43,602 nucleotides of DNA from JBCBKP01 sp038746265 (GTDB taxonomy: Bacteria; Planctomycetota; Phycisphaerae; Phycisphaerales; UBA1924), in the NCBI GenBank assembly GCA_038746265.1, contig JBCDKU010000012.1, forward strand, positions 1 through 43,602, given 5' to 3'. Positions 1-7,296 of this stretch are shown piece after piece. Under the pieces are notes generated by a model, which saw nothing but the letters and a program-made list of their open reading frames with translations, had not been told where the DNA came from and ran no database searches. The number at the start of each line of letters is the position of its first letter. Within the stretch, counting starts at the first letter, position 1. The position numbers and the translations under genes were made by a program.

Positions 1-1
1 C

Positions 2-46
2 AAAGAGGTCAAGCCCGAGATCTCGCCGGACATCAAGGGCAGCTGA
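2..46 (+). CDS. C-terminal end of an upstream gene (partial)
   Basis: The first bases read in one plus-strand frame as K-E-V-K-P-E-I-S-P-D-I-K-G-S followed by TGA at 44-46. The mix of charged residues fits the end of a soluble protein, and this would converge with the lipoprotein gene that ends at 59. Only 14 codons are visible, so no family can be named, and the reading frame itself is a guess based on codon character. Confidence 0.3.
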   Translation, partial: KEVKPEISPDIKGS

Positions 47-58
47 TCTGGCCAGAGA

Positions 59-736
59 TCAGTACTCGTTGGAGTAGAGCTCGAACCCGTACTCATCGGC
101 GCTCACGGTGACTCGCCGCGCGCGGCCGGTGTCCTCGCTGATGTAGTCGCGTGCGGCGAACACGAGAAACGGCATGAGCCGCCGCAGGTCGCGGGTCTGG
201 CTCGTCGCAACGGCGGACAGCTGCCAGAGCGGCTCGGGCTCGTCGGTGCCCGCGATGAAGCCCTCCCACGACCGCGCCTCGATCGCGTCGAGCCAGAGAA
301 ACGAGTCGAACACCTCACGCACGACGATGCGCTCGTCGTAGAACGTGTCGTAGCCGAACGTGCCGTAGCGGCCGTAGGGCCCGCCGCGTCCGAAGGTCAC
401 GCCCGTGCGGAACCGCGCGGGCGCAGGGATGGTGTCGATGTCGAGCTGCCCATCGGAGATCGCGAAATCCACGAGAAGGTACAGGTCCGGCTCGTCATCG
501 GGCGAGACGCGGGTGTAGCCGCGCTCGTCCATCGCGATCTCGACAAGCGACGCGACCTCGCGGAAGACGAGGTCGCGATCGGAGACCTGGTCCGACCCCG
601 CCTCGATGGCATAGGAGCCGATGAGCTTCGGGCCGCCGTCATTGATGGCGGAAACATCGACGTGGAGGGTGGGGACGCAGCCGGCGAGTGTGCATGCGAA
701 ACACAAGGACCAGAATGCTCGGCTCAACGATTGCAT
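59..736 (-). CDS. Putative lipoprotein, DUF4136-like
   Basis: 225-residue exported protein. The N-terminus has a positively charged start, a hydrophobic core and a lipobox L-A-G-C with the lipidated Cys at residue 20, so it should be attached to a membrane facing the periplasm. The layout after the Cys (T-L-H-V-D-V, then a region ending in a 'D-E-R-G-Y-T-R-V... P-D-L-Y-L-L-V' pattern near residues 70-90, then a Gly/Tyr-rich stretch and a 'Y-D-E-R-I-V-V' strand) resembles DUF4136 lipoproteins, where an ageing 'GY' and 'PDL' segment is typical. That assignment is by eye and moderate at best. It is divergent from the zinc-ribbon gene at 774 with only 37 bases between the two starts. No enzymatic motif is visible and function is unknown. 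Confidence 0.75.
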   Translation of the reverse strand: MQSLSRAFWSLCFACTLAGCVPTLHVDVSAINDGGPKLIGSYAIEAGSDQVSDRDLVFREVASLVEIAMDERGYTRVSPDDEPDLYLLVDFAISDGQLDIDTIPAPARFRTGVTFGRGGPYGRYGTFGYDTFYDERIVVREVFDSFLWLDAIEARSWEGFIAGTDEPEPLWQLSAVATSQTRDLRRLMPFLVFAARDYISEDTGRARRVTVSADEYGFELYSNEY

Positions 737-773
737 GGCTCGTAGACTACATCCGTCGTCAAGCGGAGTTCAT

Positions 774-1028
774 ATGCCTCGAACAGCCCGCCCGGACCCG
801 AGAGATCTCTGTAGACGTTGCGGCTACGACCTCGGTGCAATATCACAGATGGGCATCTGTCCAGAGTGCGGGCAAGACTTTGATCGCTCCGCAGGCGAAC
901 TCGTCCGCAATGATCGAAACGCGTGGAAGCGTGCGGCTTGGGGCCTACTCGTCTTTGCCGTCTTGGCCATCATCGGAACCGCGATCTTCTCCGTCGTCTG
1001 GATCGCATCGACCTGGTCAATCGCGTAA
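774..1028 (+). CDS. Small zinc-ribbon protein with one transmembrane helix
   Basis: 84-residue protein. An N-terminal zinc ribbon is formed by C-R-R-C-G-Y-D-L (Cys 13 and 16) and C-P-E-C-G (Cys 29 and 32), followed by a charged linker and a single hydrophobic helix at about residues 53-76. I chose the ATG at 774 because GGAG lies about 6 bases upstream and the zinc ribbon starts right after it; the frame is open further upstream but overlaps the divergent lipoprotein gene. The same ribbon heads two larger membrane proteins in this window (10755..12005 and 12042..12818). It ends 3 bases before the end of the convergent putA. No known function; the ribbon plus membrane helix suggests a membrane-associated binding or regulatory role, which is inference. 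Confidence 0.75.
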   Translation: MPRTARPDPRDLCRRCGYDLGAISQMGICPECGQDFDRSAGELVRNDRNAWKRAAWGLLVFAVLAIIGTAIFSVVWIASTWSIA

Positions 1029-1031
1029 GCG

Positions 1032-4000
1032 TCAAAGCTCCGGCGCAAACCCCCGCCTCATCGTGTTCTCGCAGCTTGCTCGGGGCTCGACGAACTGGAA
1101 GAGGTACTCGGGGCCGCCGGCCTTGGAGCCGATGCCGGACATGCCGAAGCCGCCGAAGGGCTGGCGGCCGACGAGGGCGCCGGTCGAGCCGCGGTTGATG
1201 TAGAGGTTGCCGACGCGGAACTCGTTCTTCGCGCGGGTGATGTGCAGCGGTGTCCGCGTGAAGACGGCTCCGGTGAGCTTGTACTGGTGGTCATTGGCGA
1301 TCTCGAGCGCCTCGTCGAAGGTCGTCGCGTACATCACTGCGAGCACGGGGCCGAAGACCTCGACCTGCGCGAGCATGTGGTCGGGGCGGACCCTGTCGAA
1401 GATGTGCGGGTGGATGCAGCGTCGCGGGACGACGCCGGTCGAGCCGTCGAGGTCGGTCGCGCCCATCTCGAGGATCAGCTCGCAGCCGCCGCTGGCTTCG
1501 CCCTGGCGGCGCGCGGTGTCGATGATGGACTCGATCTTGCCGGCCGCCTCGTTGTCGATGACGGTCGCGACGTCGGTGCCCGACTCGGTCGGGTCGCCCA
1601 CGACGAGCGAGCGGGTCGCCTCGACGAGGCGTTGGCGGAAGAGGCTGGCGTGCGGTCCGTCGGGCCCCTCGGGATCGACGACGATGCAGCGGGAGCACGC
1701 CGAGCACTTCTGGCCCGAGTAGCCGAACGCGGAGTAGCGGACGCCCAGCACGGCCTCGTCGAGGTCGGCGGTCGCGTCCACGATGATCGCGTTCTTGCCG
1801 CCCATCTCGCAGACCACGCGCTTGACGTGGGCCTGCTCCTCGGTCGTGTTGCCCGCGGCGGCGATGATGTCGAGGCCGACCGCCTTCGAGCCCGTAAACG
1901 CGAGCAGCGCGATGCGCGGGTCGCGGACGATCGCGGCGCCGGTGCTCTCGCCCGGCGCGGGGCAGAACTGCAGCACGTCACGCGACGCGCCGGCCTCATC
2001 GAGCGCCTGCCAGACCATATCGGTCATGACCTTGGCGATGTACACCGACTGCTCGGCGGGCTTGAGGACGACCGTGTTGCCCGTCACGAGCGCGGCGACG
2101 GTCATGCCGCAGCAGATCGCGAGCGGGAAGTTCCAGGGGCTGATGACCGCCGCGATGCCGCGGGGCTGGTACCACAGCTCGTCGAGCTCGCCGATGAACT
2201 TGCCGAGCCGTTGCCGGCTGAACAGCTCGGGGGCGAGCCGGGCGTAGTAGCGGCAGAAGTCGATGGCTTCGCAGACGTCGCCGTCGGCCTCGCGCCAGGT
2301 CTTGCCGCACTCTTTGAGAACGATGCCCGAGAGCTCGTCGCGGCGGGCCGCCATCATGTCGGCGACGCGCTCGAGCACGTTCGCGCGGACGATCGGGTCG
2401 GTATCGCGCCACGCGGCGAACGCGGCGTCGGCCTTGGCGACCATCTCGCGCCCCTGCTCGGGCGTACGGTCGCTGGCGATGTGCTCGACCTTGGCGTTCT
2501 TGATCGCCTTGGCGAAGGCCTCGCGGACGTCGGCTTTCGAGAAGTCCCGCAGCGGCTCGTTGAAGAAGCCGCGGCTGTTGCCGACGCCTTCGACCGCGGG
2601 TGCGAGCGCGTGGCGCTCGGGCGCGACGTCGCAGAGGTCGCGTGTCGGGCCGCCCTCGGCGACCGCGGTCGCCTGCGCGGTGCCGTGGGTGGAGTGCGGG
2701 CCCGAGGGAGCCGGACGGGCGAGCAGGACGTCTTCGGAGGCTTCATCGAGGAAGCCGGCGCGGAGCCAGGACTCGTTCGAGGTGTTTTCCAGCAGGCGCC
2801 GGACAAGGTAGGCCATGCCCGGGATCATCTCGCCGACCGGGACGTACTCGCGCACGCGGAGGCCCATGCCCTTGGCGTGGTCGGCGGCAGCCTTCTTGAG
2901 CTCGTCCGCCATGCCGTGGAGCATCTGCAGCTCGATCGCGCCACGCGGCAGGTCGCGGCGCTCGAGTCCCTCGAGGGCCGCGGCGATCGATCGGGCGTTG
3001 TGGCTGCCGAGCGCGAGCTTGACACCCGGGTCGCCCGGCTTGCGGGGCGTGTGGTCGAGGAAGACCTCGGACATCTGCTCGAAGCAGGCGTCGGTCGCCC
3101 ACTTTTCGGTCCAGACCTTCGCGGGCCAGCCCTGCTCCTCGGCGTGGATGACCTCGTAATCCCAGTACGCGCCCTTCACGAGCCGCACGGTGATCGTCTG
3201 GTTGTTCTCCTTCGCCCACTTGCACACCCGCTCGGCGTCCTCGATGCCCGACCGCAGGTAGGCCTGCATCGCGAGCCCGCCCTCGAAGTCCACGGTCTTG
3301 CGCGCCTCGAAGAACGCGTCGAGCGTGAGGTCCTTGAGCTCGGCCTGCTCCATGTCGAAGTTGATGAAGACGCCGTTGTCGCGGGCCGCCTCAAGGATCG
3401 GCACGAGCCGCTTCATCAGATCGGCGATGGCCTTCTTCGGCGCGATCGGGTCGAACTGCGCGCACAGGGCGCTGACCTTCACCGAGACGTTGGTGCGGGG
3501 GACGTCGCCGATGTGGTCGGTCTCGAGCGTGTCGTTCTTCTGCCACGACTGCACGGTCCTGGGCAGGTTGATGACGAGGTCGAGGTACTTGTCGCGGTAC
3601 ATGTCGGCCTCTTCGTCCGACACGCACGCCTCACCGAGCAGGTCCACGCTGAACGCGATGCCGGACTCCCAGAGCTTCTTGAGCTGCGGGAGGGCGGACT
3701 TCGCGTCGGTGCCGGCGATGAAGTTGCCGGCCATGTTCTTGATCTGGCTCGAGATCGTGCCGCTGACGAGGCCCTTGGCGAGCCCGCCCGTCTTGAGACC
3801 CAGCCCCATGCCGGGCGGGAGCTTGACGTTGGGCTGCGAGAGGTAGTCGGTGAGCACCGAGTGCACAAGCTCGGGCGAGTGCAGCACCGGGAAGGTGTCC
3901 ACGAAGCGGAAGAGCTGGACCTTGAATGCTTGGTCCTTCATCGACCAGTCCATCAGCTTGTCTTGGTAGAAGCGAGCCGAGAGCAGGCCCGCCTGCTTCT

Positions 4001-4172
4001 TGCGGGCGATGCCCAGCAGCTCGGAGCCGATTTCCTTGATCGCCTTCTCGCGAGCGGCGAGCTCGGTCGCGGTGCCGCTGCGTTCGAGGACCGCAACAGC
4101 GTCGCCGTTCGAGGAGGCAGCCGCGGTCGTACCCGCGCTGGTGTGTGTGGTCTTGCGGCCGAAAAGCTTCAT
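1032..4172 (-). CDS. putA: Bifunctional proline dehydrogenase / L-glutamate gamma-semialdehyde dehydrogenase (PutA)
   Basis: 1046 residues. It oxidises proline to pyrroline-5-carboxylate with FAD and then to glutamate with NAD+. The proline dehydrogenase barrel spans about residues 90-480, with K-V-S-A-L (232-236), F-D-M-E-Q (272-276), V-R-L-V-K-G-A-Y-W-D (329-338) and R-R-L-L-E-N-T-S-N (458-466). A linker of about 60 residues leads to the aldehyde dehydrogenase half (about 540-1030): P-W-N-F-P-L (679-684), F-T-G-S (759-762), general-base Glu789 in E-M-G-G-K-N, catalytic Cys823 in G-Q-K-C-S-A, and E-V-F-G-P-V (938-943). There is no N-terminal ribbon-helix-helix DNA-binding domain and no long C-terminal extension, so this is a short, non-regulatory PutA. 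It stands alone, divergent from ribF across 155 bases. Confidence 0.96.
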   Translation of the reverse strand: MKLFGRKTTHTSAGTTAAASSNGDAVAVLERSGTATELAAREKAIKEIGSELLGIARKKQAGLLSARFYQDKLMDWSMKDQAFKVQLFRFVDTFPVLHSPELVHSVLTDYLSQPNVKLPPGMGLGLKTGGLAKGLVSGTISSQIKNMAGNFIAGTDAKSALPQLKKLWESGIAFSVDLLGEACVSDEEADMYRDKYLDLVINLPRTVQSWQKNDTLETDHIGDVPRTNVSVKVSALCAQFDPIAPKKAIADLMKRLVPILEAARDNGVFINFDMEQAELKDLTLDAFFEARKTVDFEGGLAMQAYLRSGIEDAERVCKWAKENNQTITVRLVKGAYWDYEVIHAEEQGWPAKVWTEKWATDACFEQMSEVFLDHTPRKPGDPGVKLALGSHNARSIAAALEGLERRDLPRGAIELQMLHGMADELKKAAADHAKGMGLRVREYVPVGEMIPGMAYLVRRLLENTSNESWLRAGFLDEASEDVLLARPAPSGPHSTHGTAQATAVAEGGPTRDLCDVAPERHALAPAVEGVGNSRGFFNEPLRDFSKADVREAFAKAIKNAKVEHIASDRTPEQGREMVAKADAAFAAWRDTDPIVRANVLERVADMMAARRDELSGIVLKECGKTWREADGDVCEAIDFCRYYARLAPELFSRQRLGKFIGELDELWYQPRGIAAVISPWNFPLAICCGMTVAALVTGNTVVLKPAEQSVYIAKVMTDMVWQALDEAGASRDVLQFCPAPGESTGAAIVRDPRIALLAFTGSKAVGLDIIAAAGNTTEEQAHVKRVVCEMGGKNAIIVDATADLDEAVLGVRYSAFGYSGQKCSACSRCIVVDPEGPDGPHASLFRQRLVEATRSLVVGDPTESGTDVATVIDNEAAGKIESIIDTARRQGEASGGCELILEMGATDLDGSTGVVPRRCIHPHIFDRVRPDHMLAQVEVFGPVLAVMYATTFDEALEIANDHQYKLTGAVFTRTPLHITRAKNEFRVGNLYINRGSTGALVGRQPFGGFGMSGIGSKAGGPEYLFQFVEPRASCENTMRRGFAPEL

Positions 4173-4327
4173 GCCCCGGTCTCCCGTTCAATCCCTTCCC
4201 GCGCCGGCGGTCCTGCCGGGCGGGATGCAGGCGATGGTAAGTATGCTGCCGCCCGCGATCATCCCGAGCCCGCTCACGGCGTGAGGATCCGAACACAGGC
4301 AGACCGTGGGCCGGCATATCGTCCCTC
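4173..4327. promoter_or_regulatory. Divergent intergenic region between putA and ribF
   Basis: 155 bases separate the two divergent starts, so promoters for both genes should lie here. The region is GC-rich with short CCGG-containing inverted segments near 4200-4225. An AT-richer patch at about 4235-4246 (GGTAAGTATGCT) is the best place for a -10 element, but I cannot fix a -35 partner on either strand. No riboswitch fold was recognisable ahead of ribF; an FMN riboswitch would need more leader than is available. Confidence 0.35.
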
Positions 4328-5335
4328 ATGGCGGACGCCCCCACCGCGGTCAGCATCGGCACCTTCGACGGCGTGCACGTCGGGCACCGCGCCCTGATCG
4401 AGGCCGCCCGCGCGGAGGTCGGCCCGGGCGGCCGCGTGGTCGTGCTGGCGTTCGAGCCCCACCCCGCGACGGTTCTGAGCCACCGGCCCGCTCCCCCGCG
4501 GCTGACGTCGTGGCTTGAGCGTGACCGCCTCATCCGCAGTGCCGGCGCGGACGAGGTCCGCGCCCTCGATCCGAGGTCGGGCCTGCTCGAGCTCTCGGCC
4601 GCCGAATTCATCGACCACGTCGTCGCCGAGTTCCGCCCGAGCGTGCTCGTCGAGGGCACCGATTTCCGCTTCGGCTCGCATCGAGACGGCTCGATCGAGA
4701 CGCTGCGCGAGCTCGGCCACGATCGCGGGTTTGAGCTGCGGGTCGTTCCGGATCTGGAGGTCATACTCGCCGACGGCTCGCCCCGCCGTGCGTCGAGCAC
4801 GCTGCTGCGTGAGCTGCTTGGGCAGGGCCGCGTGCGGGATGCCGCGGCGGTGCTCGGCCGCCGCTACGCGATCGATGGCGAGGTGATCCAGGGCGATCGG
4901 CTCGGTCGCCAAGTCGGCGTGCCGACGGCGAACATCGCGTTCGAGACGCTGCCGCCAGCCGACGGCGTCTACGCCGCCCGCGCGCTCCTGCCGGACGGCC
5001 GTGATCTCGCTGCGGCGGTGAACGTCGGCGAGCGCCCGACCGTGAACGGTGTTGATCTGCGCGTCGAGGCGCACCTGCTGGGCCTGCCGACGAGCTTTGA
5101 CGGCGACGGCACGCCCGACCAGCGGTGGCGCACGCTCCACGAAATTCCAGAGTACGGCTGGCCGCTGCGGATCGAATTCGTGGGCCGGCTCCGCGATCAG
5201 GTGAAGTTCGGCTCGATCGATGAACTTGTGGGCCAGCTCCGCCGCGACTGCGCACGAGCAGAGACGGTCGCCCGTGGCACGATCGCCGATGACGCTATCT
5301 TCGGGAAGCCCGAACCCACTGGAGCCCCCGCGTGA
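4328..5335 (+). CDS. ribF: Bifunctional riboflavin kinase / FAD synthetase
   Basis: 335 residues, the usual length of RibF. It phosphorylates riboflavin to FMN and adenylylates FMN to FAD. The N-terminal nucleotidyltransferase half carries I-G-T-F-D-G-V-H-V-G-H (about residues 11-21) and 'G-T-D-F-R-F-G' around residue 115. The C-terminal kinase half has G-V-P-T-A-N-I (about 197-203), 'D-G-V-Y-A-A-R' and 'N-V-G-E-R-P-T', which match the G-x-P-T-A-N and N-I-G-x-R-P-T motifs of the family. It is the first gene of a trio; its TGA at 5333-5335 overlaps the GTG start of the next gene (GTGA), implying translational coupling. The start ATG has no strong Shine-Dalgarno sequence. Confidence 0.95.
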   Translation: MADAPTAVSIGTFDGVHVGHRALIEAARAEVGPGGRVVVLAFEPHPATVLSHRPAPPRLTSWLERDRLIRSAGADEVRALDPRSGLLELSAAEFIDHVVAEFRPSVLVEGTDFRFGSHRDGSIETLRELGHDRGFELRVVPDLEVILADGSPRRASSTLLRELLGQGRVRDAAAVLGRRYAIDGEVIQGDRLGRQVGVPTANIAFETLPPADGVYAARALLPDGRDLAAAVNVGERPTVNGVDLRVEAHLLGLPTSFDGDGTPDQRWRTLHEIPEYGWPLRIEFVGRLRDQVKFGSIDELVGQLRRDCARAETVARGTIADDAIFGKPEPTGAPA

Positions 5336-6396
5336 GCGAACTCGCCAGCGACTGGACCACGACCACCACGCCCGCGCAGATCGCCCGCTGGCTCGCCGGC
5401 AAGCACTCGATCGTCGCGATCACCCACGCTAAACCCGACGGCGACGCGATCGGCTCGACGATCGGCATGGTCCGCGCGCTCAACATCGCCGCCGGCGGAT
5501 CCGAGGCGGGCTTCGGCGGCGTCGCGTCGCGGGCCGAGGCGTGGTACGCCGACCCAGTGCCGCCGTGGACAGGCGGCATCGCCCGCTCGACCAAGACACG
5601 CACCATCGGCAAGGACGGCAAAGCGGGCTCGGTCGAGCCCGACGCGATCGTGATCTGCGACACGGGCTCGTGGTCGCAGCTCGCCCCCTACCGCCCGTGG
5701 CTCGAGCAGCGGCTCGACCGCACCGTCATCATCGATCACCACCTTCGGGGCGACGCGGAGATCTCTGAACGCCGGCTCATCGAGCCCTCCGCGGCTTCTG
5801 CGTGCGAGATCGTCGCGGGCGTCGCGAAGCACATCCTCGGCTGCTCGTCCTGCGCCGAACTGCCGACCGAGGTCGCCGAGCCGCTCTACCTCGGCACCGC
5901 GACCGACACCGGCTGGTTCAAGCACTCCAACGTCACGCCCGCGACGTTTCGCCTCGCGGCAGACCTGCTCGAGACCGGCATTGACCACGAGCGGCTCTTC
6001 GAGGTCGTCGAGCAACGCGACCGCCCGGCACGGATGAAGCTGCTCGCCCGGGCGCTGTCGTCGATGGAGCTGCATCACGACGATCGCGTCGCGGTCATGA
6101 CGCTCACGAAGAAGGACTTCGCCGAGACCGGCGGCAGCCCGGGCGATTCGGGTGGGTTTGCCGACGTCGTTCGTAGCGTCGAATCGGTGCGGGTCGTCGC
6201 GCTGCTCACCGAGCAGACCGACGGCGACACGACCATCACCAAGATGAGCCTGCGCAGCAAGGGCGGCCCGGACATGGTGGACGTCAACGAGGTCGCGGCA
6301 CGGCTCGGCGGCGGCGGCCACGCCCAGGCGGCCGGCGCGAAGGTCCGGATGCCGATCGCCGACGCCAAGACACGCATCATCGAGGAACTCGCGTGA
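5332..6396 (+). CDS. DHH/DHHA1 family phosphoesterase (NrnA-like oligoribonuclease / pAp phosphatase)
   Basis: 354 residues, soluble. The N-terminal DHH domain has H-A-K-P-D-G-D-A-I-G-S (32-42), C-D-T-G-S, the name-giving I-D-H-H near residue 136, and G-T-A-T-D-T-G-W-F near residue 191. The C-terminal DHHA1 domain has G-G-G-G-H-A-Q-A-A-G close to the end. This set is that of NrnA-type enzymes, which need Mn2+ and degrade very short RNAs or dephosphorylate pAp. The start is the GTG overlapping the ribF stop, and the gene is joined to the next one by the same GTGA overlap. The order ribF-nrnA is not the classic rbfA-truB-ribF cluster, although NrnA-like genes are often found near those. Exact substrate cannot be read from sequence. 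Confidence 0.9.
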   Translation: MSELASDWTTTTTPAQIARWLAGKHSIVAITHAKPDGDAIGSTIGMVRALNIAAGGSEAGFGGVASRAEAWYADPVPPWTGGIARSTKTRTIGKDGKAGSVEPDAIVICDTGSWSQLAPYRPWLEQRLDRTVIIDHHLRGDAEISERRLIEPSAASACEIVAGVAKHILGCSSCAELPTEVAEPLYLGTATDTGWFKHSNVTPATFRLAADLLETGIDHERLFEVVEQRDRPARMKLLARALSSMELHHDDRVAVMTLTKKDFAETGGSPGDSGGFADVVRSVESVRVVALLTEQTDGDTTITKMSLRSKGGPDMVDVNEVAARLGGGGHAQAAGAKVRMPIADAKTRIIEELA

Positions 6397-7289
6397 GCGA
6401 GCGCCCGCACCGCAAGAAGACCAAGAAGACCGGCGGCAAGCCGGGCGATCGCTCCGGCGGTTATCGCAAGAAGTTCTCCAAAAAGCAGGGCAAGAAGACA
6501 TCAAAGAAAGCCGGCGTCCGCCCCGGCAAGCGTCCGCCGCTGCGCGTGTTCACGACCACGCTCTGGGACTACCCGAGCCAGCACTACGACGACTCGCTCG
6601 GCAACGCCATGCAGGGCGACAAGGGCTACGACGGCGCAACGCCGAGCTGGGTGATCTGGCAACTCCTGAAGCGGTACACCAAGCCGGGCGACACCGTTCT
6701 CGATCCGATGTGCGGCTCGGGGACAACGCTCGACGTCTGCACCGACCAGGACCGCAAGGGGCTGGGTTTCGATCTCGCCCCGACACGGCCCGAGATCACA
6801 CGGGCCGACGCGCGGGACCTGCCGGTCAAGGACAGTTCCGTGCGACTGTTCTTCGTGGACCCGCCCTACTCGACGCACATCGACTACTCCGACGACCCCC
6901 GATGCATCGGCAAGCTCGACGCGGGCGAGATCCCGGAACAGAAGGGCAAGTCAGGCCCGAACGCCCCGCCGCCGCAGATGGGCGAGGCGTACTACGCCGC
7001 GATGGAAGAGGTCATCGCCGAAGCCGACCGCGTGCTCAAGCCGGGCGGGCACCTCGCGATCTACGTGAGCGATTCATGGCGGAAACGCAAGCGATCGGGC
7101 GCGCCCGTCTTCATGTCGATCGGGTTCGAGCTCTTCGCGATCGCCCGCGACTACCTGGAGCCGGTGGACATCATCAGCGTCGTCCGTCACAACACCAAGC
7201 TCAGCCGCGGCAATTGGCATAAAGCCGCGGAGGAAGAGAACTTCTTCCTCCGCGGCTTTAACTACCTGATGATCTTCACGAAGGCGTGA
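6393..7289 (+). CDS. DNA methylase-family methyltransferase with Lys-rich N-terminal tail
   Basis: 298 residues. The first ~48 residues are dominated by Lys, Arg and Gly (K-K-T-K-K-T, K-K-F-S-K-K-Q-G-K-K), a nucleic-acid-binding tail. The catalytic part has the AdoMet site V-L-D-P-M-C-G-S-G-T-T (102-112) and the D-P-P-Y motif (156-159) of amino-methyltransferases acting on adenine N6 or cytosine N4. The order, with the FxGxG-like motif before DPPY and 'K-P-G-G-H-L-A-I-Y-V' after it, is typical of the family. Its GTG start overlaps the previous stop by 4 bases. No restriction endonuclase lies nearby, so it is an orphan; an RNA substrate is also possible. The 3' end of the gene holds an 18-bp perfect hairpin (7220..7260). 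Confidence 0.85.
   Translation: MSERPHRKKTKKTGGKPGDRSGGYRKKFSKKQGKKTSKKAGVRPGKRPPLRVFTTTLWDYPSQHYDDSLGNAMQGDKGYDGATPSWVIWQLLKRYTKPGDTVLDPMCGSGTTLDVCTDQDRKGLGFDLAPTRPEITRADARDLPVKDSSVRLFFVDPPYSTHIDYSDDPRCIGKLDAGEIPEQKGKSGPNAPPPQMGEAYYAAMEEVIAEADRVLKPGGHLAIYVSDSWRKRKRSGAPVFMSIGFELFAIARDYLEPVDIISVVRHNTKLSRGNWHKAAEEENFFLRGFNYLMIFTKA
7220..7260. terminator. 18-bp perfect inverted repeat inside the 3' end of the methyltransferase gene
   Basis: The arm TAAAGCCGCGGAGGAAGA (7220-7237) and its exact reverse complement (7243-7260) are separated by the 5-base loop GAACT. The arms encode K-A-A-E-E-E-N-F-F-L-R-G-F. The structure ends 29 bases before the methyltransferase stop, and for the opposite strand begins about 37 bases past the stop of the dockerin-esterase gene. 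There is no T-run on either side, so a simple intrinsic terminator is unproven; it could block convergent read-through or protect mRNA 3' ends. Confidence 0.6.
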
Positions 7290-7296
7290 CCGTCGC

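Noticed and set aside
1032..4172. PutA as an autoregulating transcriptional repressor
   Set aside because: No ribbon-helix-helix domain precedes the proline dehydrogenase part; the first 90 residues are low-complexity and helical.
1242..4397. A plus-strand open frame of over 1000 codons opposite putA
   Set aside because: It mirrors the codon positions of putA, its product is rich in Arg, Val, Leu and Ala with no motif, and PutA is beyond doubt. GC-rich DNA often leaves antisense frames open.
6393..7289. Part of a restriction-modification system
   Set aside because: No endonuclase or specificity gene lies next to the methyltransferase; its neighbours are ribF, a DHH phosphoesterase and a secreted esterase.
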